Below are positions 58,805-64,000 of a stretch of DNA of 64,000 nucleotides, one piece after another. The notes under the pieces are model-generated. The model saw only the letters and a program-made list of their open reading frames with translations. It was not told the DNA's origin and did no database searches. How positions within the stretch are numbered: the first letter of the stretch is position 1; every line of letters starts with the position of its first letter. The translations under genes were made by a program, and so were the position numbers. Origin of the DNA: Luteimonas chenhongjianii (GTDB lineage Bacteria; Pseudomonadota; Gammaproteobacteria; Xanthomonadales; Xanthomonadaceae); assembly GCF_002327105.1 (NCBI RefSeq), contig NZ_CP023406.1, positions 1,550,001 to 1,614,000 of the forward strand. Direction: 5' to 3'.

Positions 58805-61674
58805 GCGCCGAGAACCCCTACAAGTCGACGATCCATCTGCCGGCGACCGATTTCCCGATGCGCGGCGACCTGCCCAAGCGCGAACCGGCGATGCTGGCGC
58901 GCTGGGAAGAAGAAGGACTGTATGCACAGCTGCGCGAGCACGCGCGCGGGCGGCCCCTGTTCGTGCTGCATGACGGCCCGCCGTATGCGAACGGCTCGAT
59001 CCATCTGGGCCACGCGGTCAACAAGATCCTCAAGGACATCATCGTCAAGTCCAAGGGAATGGCGGGCTTCGATGCGCCCTACATCCCGGGCTGGGATTGC
59101 CACGGGTTGCCGATCGAGATCGCGATCGAGAAGAAGTGGGGCAAGGTCGGCGTCAAGCTCGATGCGGTGGAATTCCGGCAGAAGTGCCGCGAATACGCCA
59201 ACGAGCAGATCGACATCCAGCGTCGCGACTTCAAGCGGCTGGGCGTGCTCGGCGACTGGGACAACCCGTACCGCACGCTCGACTTCCGCTTCGAGGCCGA
59301 CGAGATCCGCGCGCTGGCCAAGATCGTCGACAACGGGCACCTGACCCGTGGCGTGAAGCCCGTGCACTGGTGCTTCGACTGTGGCTCGGCGCTGGCCGAG
59401 GCGGAGATCGAATACGCCGACAAGGTCTCGCCGGCGATCGACGTGGCCTACGTCGCGCGCGATTCGGCCGCGTTCGCGAAGGCTTTCGGCGTCACGCTGC
59501 CGGCGGATGTTGAGGTCGCACTGCCGATCTGGACGACCACGCCGTGGACGCTGCCGGCCTCGCTGGCGGTCTCGCTGGGCGCGGACCTGGAATACGCGCT
59601 GGTCGAAGGCCCGCAGGCGCAGGACGGGCGCCGCCGCTGGCTGGTGCTGGCCGACGCGCTGGCCGAACGTGCGCTGCATCGCTACGGCGTCGAGGGCGAT
59701 GTGGTCGTGCACGGCCGCGTGGCCGGCGGTGCGCTCGAGCATCTGCTGCTGGCACATCCCTTCTACGTGGAGCGCGACATTCCGGTGATCCTCGGCGACC
59801 ACGTGTCGGCCGAGGACGGCACCGGTGCCGTGCACACCGCGCCCGGTCACGGCCAGGAAGACTACGTGGTTGGCAAGGCCTACGGCCTGCTCGAACGCTA
59901 TACCGCGGCCGAACTCAACCCGGTCGACGGCCGCGGCGTCTATCTGCCGTCGACGCCGCCGATCGGCGACACCGCGCTCGCCGGCCTGCACATCTGGAAG
60001 GCCAACGACGTCATCGTCGACGGGCTGCGCGCGCAGGGCAGCCTGCTCGCGTTCGCGAAGCTCGAGCACAGCTATCCGCACTGCTGGCGCCACAAGACGC
60101 CGATCGCGTTCCGCGCCACGCCGCAGTGGTTCATTTCGATGTCGCAGGCCAACCTGCGCGATGACGCACTGGCGGCCATCAAGACGGTCACCTGGTACCC
60201 CGAGTGGGGCCAGGCACGCATTGCCGGCATGGTCGAAGGGCGCCCGGACTGGACGATCTCGCGCCAGCGCACCTGGGGCGTGCCGATCGCGTTGTTCGTG
60301 CATCGCGAAACCGGCGAGCCGCATCCGCGCAGCACCGAGCTGATGCGCCTGGTCGCCGACCGCGTGGAGCAGCACGGCGTGGACATCTGGTACACGCTCG
60401 ACGCCAGCGAGCTGCTGGGTGACGAAGCGGCCGATTACGACAAGATCACCGACATCCTCGATGTCTGGTTCGACTCGGGTGTGACCCACGAAGCCGTGCT
60501 CCGGGCGCGCGGCTTCGACAAGCCGGCCGACCTCTACATCGAAGGCTCCGATCAGCATCGCGGCTGGTTCCAATCCTCATTGCTGACCGGCATCGCGATC
60601 GACCGGGCGGCGCCGTATCGGCAGTGCCTGACGCACGGCTTCACCGTCGACGAGCACGGCCGCAAGATGTCGAAGTCGCTGGGCAACGGCATCGAGCCGC
60701 AGGACATCATGAAGACGCTGGGCGCCGACATCCTGCGCCTGTGGATCGCGTCGGCCGACTACAGCAACGAGATGTCGCTGTCGCAGGAGATCCTCAAGCG
60801 CACCGCCGATGCCTATCGCCGCATCCGCAATACCGCGCGTTTCCTGCTCGGCAACCTGGCCGGGTTCGAGCCGGCGCGCGATCTCGTCGCGCCGCAGGAC
60901 ATGGTCGCGCTCGACCGCTGGATCGTGCATCGCGCGGCCCAGCTGCAGACGCGTATCGAGAACGCCTACGCGCGTTACGACTTCGCCGAGATCGTGCAGG
61001 CGTTGTCGAACTTCTGCAGCGTCGACCTCGGCTCGCTGTATCTCGATGTCACCAAGGACCGCCTCTACACGATGCCCGAGCATTCGGTCGGCCGCCGCAG
61101 TGCGCAGACCGCGATGTATCACGTGGCCGAAGCGTTCACCCGCTGGATCGCGCCGGTGCTGAGCTTCACCGCCGAGGAGCTGTGGGGCCACCTGCCGCCG
61201 CCCGCGCAGGGCGTGCGCGAGGCCAACGTGCAGTTCGCGACCTGGTACACGGGACTGGCCGAGCTGGGCAGCGATGCCGGCTGGACAGCGCAGGATTTCG
61301 ACCGCGTGCTGGAGCTGCGCGAGCGCGTGTCCAAGGTGCTCGAGCCCATGCGCGCCAGCGGCGAGATCGGCGCGGCGCTCGATGCCGAGATCGAGCTGGC
61401 TTGCAGCCCCCCGGACGCGGCCTGGTTGTCGCCGGTCGTCGACGAGCTGCGCTTCCTGCTGATCAGCGGCGACGTGTCCATCGTCGACGGCGGTGATGCG
61501 AGCGCGATCGGCGTGTCCGCGCGCGCAACCGGCAAGCCCAAGTGCGTGCGCTGCTGGCAGCGTCGCGGCGATGTCGGCGCGGATGCCGACCATCCCGAAC
61601 TGTGCGGCCGCTGCGTGGGGAACATCGCGACCGACGGCCGTGACGGACAGGGCGAAATCCGGAGGTGGTTCTGA
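58801..61674 (+). CDS. ileS: Isoleucyl-tRNA synthetase
   Basis: A class I synthetase of 957 residues (E. coli 938). HIGH motif: [16 protein letters not shown] motif: [11 protein letters not shown]. The editing (CP1) domain has [10 protein letters not shown], and the C-terminal zinc domain is K-C-V-R-C-W...C-G-R-C. Starts at GTG 58801 inside the ribF stop, and its TGA overlaps the lspA ATG (TGATG). Confidence 0.97.
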   Translation: MSAENPYKSTIHLPATDFPMRGDLPKREPAMLARWEEEGLYAQLREHARGRPLFVLHDGPPYANGSIHLGHAVNKILKDIIVKSKGMAGFDAPYIPGWDCHGLPIEIAIEKKWGKVGVKLDAVEFRQKCREYANEQIDIQRRDFKRLGVLGDWDNPYRTLDFRFEADEIRALAKIVDNGHLTRGVKPVHWCFDCGSALAEAEIEYADKVSPAIDVAYVARDSAAFAKAFGVTLPADVEVALPIWTTTPWTLPASLAVSLGADLEYALVEGPQAQDGRRRWLVLADALAERALHRYGVEGDVVVHGRVAGGALEHLLLAHPFYVERDIPVILGDHVSAEDGTGAVHTAPGHGQEDYVVGKAYGLLERYTAAELNPVDGRGVYLPSTPPIGDTALAGLHIWKANDVIVDGLRAQGSLLAFAKLEHSYPHCWRHKTPIAFRATPQWFISMSQANLRDDALAAIKTVTWYPEWGQARIAGMVEGRPDWTISRQRTWGVPIALFVHRETGEPHPRSTELMRLVADRVEQHGVDIWYTLDASELLGDEAADYDKITDILDVWFDSGVTHEAVLRARGFDKPADLYIEGSDQHRGWFQSSLLTGIAIDRAAPYRQCLTHGFTVDEHGRKMSKSLGNGIEPQDIMKTLGADILRLWIASADYSNEMSLSQEILKRTADAYRRIRNTARFLLGNLAGFEPARDLVAPQDMVALDRWIVHRAAQLQTRIENAYARYDFAEIVQALSNFCSVDLGSLYLDVTKDRLYTMPEHSVGRRSAQTAMYHVAEAFTRWIAPVLSFTAEELWGHLPPPAQGVREANVQFATWYTGLAELGSDAGWTAQDFDRVLELRERVSKVLEPMRASGEIGAALDAEIELACSPPDAAWLSPVVDELRFLLISGDVSIVDGGDASAIGVSARATGKPKCVRCWQRRGDVGADADHPELCGRCVGNIATDGRDGQGEIRRWF

Positions 61675-62165
61675 TGGCCAAGGTGACGCCAAACGCCCTG
61701 CCGTGGCTGGTGCTCTCGGCGGTCGTGATCGTGCTCGACCAGCTGACCAAGTACTGGGTGCTGACCTCGCTGCCGGAATACACCGCGATTCCGGTCATCG
61801 ACGGCTTCTGGAACTGGTACCGCACCTACAACACCGGTGCGGCCTTCAGCTTCCTCGCCGACGCCGGCGGCTGGCAGAAATGGTTCTTCACGATCCTGGC
61901 GATCGCCATCAGCGGCACCCTGGCCTGGTGGCTGGCGAAGACGCCGCGTCGCGACTGGCGCACGGCGCTGCCGTTCGCGCTGGTGATCGGCGGTGCGCTT
62001 GGCAATGTCATCGACCGGCAGATCCACGGACATGTGGTCGACTTCATCCAGTGGCATTGGCAGGACCATTACTGGCCGGCGTTCAACCTCGCCGATGCTG
62101 CGATCGTCGGCGGCGCGATCGGGATCGTTCTGTTCGGGTTTTTCCCGGCGAAGAAGTCGAAGTAG
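61674..62165 (+). CDS. lspA: Lipoprotein signal peptidase
   Basis: LspA removes signal peptides from diacylated prolipoproteins. The 163 residues have four transmembrane helices, and both catalytic aspartates are present: G-N-V-I-D-R-Q and [10 protein letters not shown]-x-T-K near residue 25 is typical. ATG 61674 has GGAGG 8 bp upstream. Fourth gene of the murJ-ribF-ileS-lspA-ispH series; a repeat doublet separates it from ispH. Confidence 0.96.
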   Translation: MAKVTPNALPWLVLSAVVIVLDQLTKYWVLTSLPEYTAIPVIDGFWNWYRTYNTGAAFSFLADAGGWQKWFFTILAIAISGTLAWWLAKTPRRDWRTALPFALVIGGALGNVIDRQIHGHVVDFIQWHWQDHYWPAFNLADAAIVGGAIGIVLFGFFPAKKSK

Positions 62166-62186
62166 ACCGCGTCAGCGTGGTCGGCA

Positions 62187-62335
62187 CCTCGCCCTTCGGG
62201 AGAGGTCGACGCGTAGAGCGCGTCGGGTGAGGGGGGGGCTTGCGCGATGTCTCTGCAGATCCCGAGCATATTCAGGGCTCATGGGAAGCATTCCCGCGCC
62301 CTCACCCCGTTCCCCTCTCCCATGGGGAGAGGGGC
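62187..62335. repeat. REP-like inverted doublet (copies D1 and D2)
   Basis: D1 (62187-62234, CCTCGCCC...GGGAGAGG, ending GGGTGAGGGG) is diverged. D2 (62299-62335, CCCTCACCCC...CTCTCCCATGGGGAGAG) is intact and inverted. They lie between lspA and ispH. Confidence 0.8.
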
Positions 62336-62413
62336 GTATGGGCCGTGCGGGAGACGCCCCGTCGTGCTTCTGTTCCGTTTCGGCGCCACAGGCTCCGGTA
62401 AACTTGGATTCTT

Positions 62414-63364
62414 ATGGACATCGTCCTCGCCAATCCCCGCGGCTTCTGCGCCGGTGTCGACCGCGCGATCGAGATCGTCAAGCGCGCGATCGAGACGCTC
62501 GGCGCCCCGATCTACGTTCGCCATGAGGTCGTGCACAACCGGTTCGTGGTCGAAGACCTCAAGTGCCGCGGCGCGATCTTCGTCGAGGAACTCGATGAAG
62601 TGCCCGATGGCAATACGGTGATCTTCAGCGCCCATGGCGTCTCCCAGGCCGTGCGCGAGGAGGCCGGTCGGCGCGGTCTCAAGGTGTTCGACGCGACGTG
62701 TCCGCTGGTGACCAAGGTGCACTTCGAGGTGGCGCGGCATTGTCGCGCCGGACGCGATGTCGTGCTGATCGGTCACGCGGGTCACCCGGAAGTCGAAGGC
62801 ACGATGGGCCAGTGGCGCGCCGAAGCGGGCCTGGGCTCGATCTATCTCGTCGAGGACGAGGCCGACGTCGAGGCGCTGGTGGTCGGACAGCCCGACAACT
62901 TCGCCTATACGACGCAGACCACGCTTTCGGTCGACGACACGCGCAGTGTCATCGCAGCGCTGCGGGCCCGATTTCCGATGATCCAGGGACCGAAGCATGA
63001 CGACATCTGCTACGCAACCCAGAATCGCCAGGACGCGGTGCGCGATCTGGCGCGGGAATGCGATCTGATCCTCGTGGTCGGGTCCCCCAACAGCTCCAAC
63101 TCCAACCGTCTGCGCGAGCTGGCCGAGCGCGACGGCGTGGAGGCCTATCTGATCGACGGTGCCGACGAGATCGATCCGCGCTGGATCGAGGGGCGGCGGC
63201 ACATCGGGGTGACCGCGGGCGCATCGGCGCCCGACGTGCTCGTGCAGGGCGTGCTCGATCGGCTGCAGCAGCTCGGCGCGCATGGCGTGCGCGAGCTGGC
63301 TGGCGAGCCGGAGAACATGGTCTTCGCCCTGCCCAAGGAACTGCGCCTGCAACTGGTCGATTGA
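62414..63364 (+). CDS. ispH: 4-hydroxy-3-methylbut-2-enyl diphosphate reductase
   Basis: IspH makes IPP and DMAPP in the last step of the MEP isoprenoid pathway. The 316 residues carry the three Fe-S cysteines: Cys12 in G-F-C-A-G-V, Cys in T-C-P-L-V near 96, and [11 protein letters not shown] near 197. The catalytic Glu is in [11 protein letters not shown]. Starts at ATG 62414. Its stop codon overlaps the -35 of the tRNA-Thr promoter. Confidence 0.97.
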   Translation: MDIVLANPRGFCAGVDRAIEIVKRAIETLGAPIYVRHEVVHNRFVVEDLKCRGAIFVEELDEVPDGNTVIFSAHGVSQAVREEAGRRGLKVFDATCPLVTKVHFEVARHCRAGRDVVLIGHAGHPEVEGTMGQWRAEAGLGSIYLVEDEADVEALVVGQPDNFAYTTQTTLSVDDTRSVIAALRARFPMIQGPKHDDICYATQNRQDAVRDLARECDLILVVGSPNSSNSNRLRELAERDGVEAYLIDGADEIDPRWIEGRRHIGVTAGASAPDVLVQGVLDRLQQLGAHGVRELAGEPENMVFALPKELRLQLVD

Positions 63365-63389
63365 CCGCGAGGCCTGCGCTCCCTAGAAT
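63361..63389 (+). promoter_or_regulatory. Sigma-70 promoter of tRNA-Thr
   Basis: -35 TTGACC (63361-63366, over the ispH stop codon), 17 bp spacer, -10 TAGAAT (63384-63389). The tRNA 5' end is 12 bp further on, a typical short tRNA leader. Confidence 0.8.
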
Positions 63390-63400
63390 TCGCGTCCCAA

Positions 63401-63476
63401 GCCGGAATAGCTCAGTTGGTAGAGCGGCGCATTCGTAATGCGTAGGTCGTAGGTTCGATTCCTATTTCCGGCACCA
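63401..63476 (+). tRNA. tRNA-Thr (anticodon CGT)
   Basis: A 76-nt cloverleaf with acceptor GCCGGAA/TTCCGGC, D-arm AGCTCAGTTGGTAGAGC, anticodon stem CGCAT/ATGCG around loop TCGTA context (anticodon CGT, reads ACG), T-arm GTTCGATTC and encoded CCA at 63474-63476. Confidence 0.96.
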
Positions 63477-63484
63477 GTTCGACG

Positions 63485-63510
63485 AAAGGCGACCCGCGGG
63501 TCGCCTTTTT
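63485..63510 (+). terminator. Terminator of tRNA-Thr
   Basis: AAAGGCGACCC (63485-63495), GC, GGGTCGCCTTT (63498-63508), then TT. An 11-bp perfect stem. Confidence 0.8.
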
Positions 63511-63526
63511 CGTGGGCGATGCAGGC

Positions 63527-64000
63527 TCAGCCGGCTTCGACGCGATCGCGGCCCGCCGCCTTGGCCCGGTACAGCGCGGCGTCCACGTCGCGGATCCAGT
63601 CGGCGAGCGCGGCATGGGCGCTCCGCGTCTCGGCCAGGCCGATACTTACCGTACAGCGCATCCCGGGCTCGGCTTCGAACACGAGATCGGCGATTCCGAT
63701 GCGTACCCGCTCGGCCACCACGAGCGCGCGCTCGCGGTCCGCCGGTGCCAGCAGCAGTGCGAACTCGTCACCGCCGAAGCGTGCCGGAACGTCGTCGCCC
63801 GCTGCCACGCCACGCAGGACCTCGCCGACACGTCGCACGACAATGTCGCCCATGCCATGCCCGTAGCGGTCGTTCGTGGCCTTGAAGTTGTCGATGTCGA
63901 TCAGCAGCAGCGCCGCCTGGCGGCCGCTGCGCTTGAACAGCTTGACCGCATGAGCTGCGCGCGCATCGAAATGACGGCGATTGGGCAGGTTGCTCGCCGA
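63527..64000 (-). CDS. GGDEF-domain diguanylate cyclase, C-terminal part
   Basis: The frame is open to the window edge, so the start is outside. It contains the second-messenger cyclase signature R-F-G-G-D-E-F at about 63766-63786, preceded by L-L-L-I-D-I-D-N-F-K-A-T-N-D-R-Y-G-H, the metal and phosphate-binding part. G-G-D-E-F is intact, so c-di-GMP synthesis is likely. No RxxD inhibitory site is in the expected place before the motif. Sensor or membrane domains, if any, are beyond the window. Confidence 0.9.
   Translation of the reverse strand, partial: SASNLPNRRHFDARAAHAVKLFKRSGRQAALLLIDIDNFKATNDRYGHGMGDIVVRRVGEVLRGVAAGDDVPARFGGDEFALLLAPADRERALVVAERVRIGIADLVFEAEPGMRCTVSIGLAETRSAHAALADWIRDVDAALYRAKAAGRDRVEAG

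Overview
The window is a contiguous piece of a high-GC gammaproteobacterial chromosome, most likely Xanthomonadaceae of the Lysobacter/Luteimonas/Xanthomonas type. The basis is the gene content and order (truB-rpsO-pnp; rplU-rpmA-obgE, then rpsT facing murJ-ribF-ileS-lspA-ispH), a FabV enoyl reductase with the Y236/K245 pair known from Xanthomonas, and xanthomonad-type short palindromic repeats. There is no prophage, insertion sequence, integrase or CRISPR array. Almost every gene is a housekeeping gene, so the interest lies mainly in regulation.

Layout. 1-5.8 kb: 3' end of truB, rpsO, pnp, then asnB behind a structured leader. 6-15 kb: cytochrome b561, fabV, alkB, a penicillin-acylase-type Ntn hydrolase, a YegD-like Hsp70, a bacterioferritin and a thiopurine methyltransferase. 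15-22 kb: parC, an FNR-type regulator and cydABX. 22-30 kb: two identical tRNA-Leu(CAG) genes around a small membrane-protein gene, rnr, a GFA-family gene, rlmB, a guanidine-II riboswitch with its gdx/sugE gene, a membrane metallophosphoesterase and rnt. 30-38 kb: the Pho regulon block pstS2-pstS1-pstC-pstA-pstB-phoU on the minus strand, divergent from an OprO/OprP-type porin. 38-50 kb: a secreted hypothetical, an M28 peptidase, catalase with an ankyrin partner, nth, enoyl-CoA hydratase, an FKBP-like protein, a DUF1289-NUDIX-sulfurtransferase operon and an enoyl-CoA isomerase. 50-64 kb: thioesterase, uvrA, rplU-rpmA-obgE, rpsT, murJ-ribF-ileS-lspA-ispH, tRNA-Thr(CGT) and the C-terminal half of a GGDEF protein.

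How parts work together. asnB appears to be controlled by a translation-coupled attenuator: a 31-codon leader peptide with six Asn codons, followed by mutually exclusive antiterminator and terminator helices. This is the most novel item in the window. The FNR-like regulator lies next to cydABX, which has a perfect FNR box in its promoter. The phosphate genes carry PhoB-type 11-bp-period repeats in three places. The export gene gdx sits directly behind its riboswitch.

Seven copies of one palindromic repeat family are visible. Six form three inverted doublets between genes. The seventh is inside the acylase gene, in frame, just before the catalytic serine where the linker peptide is normally cut out.
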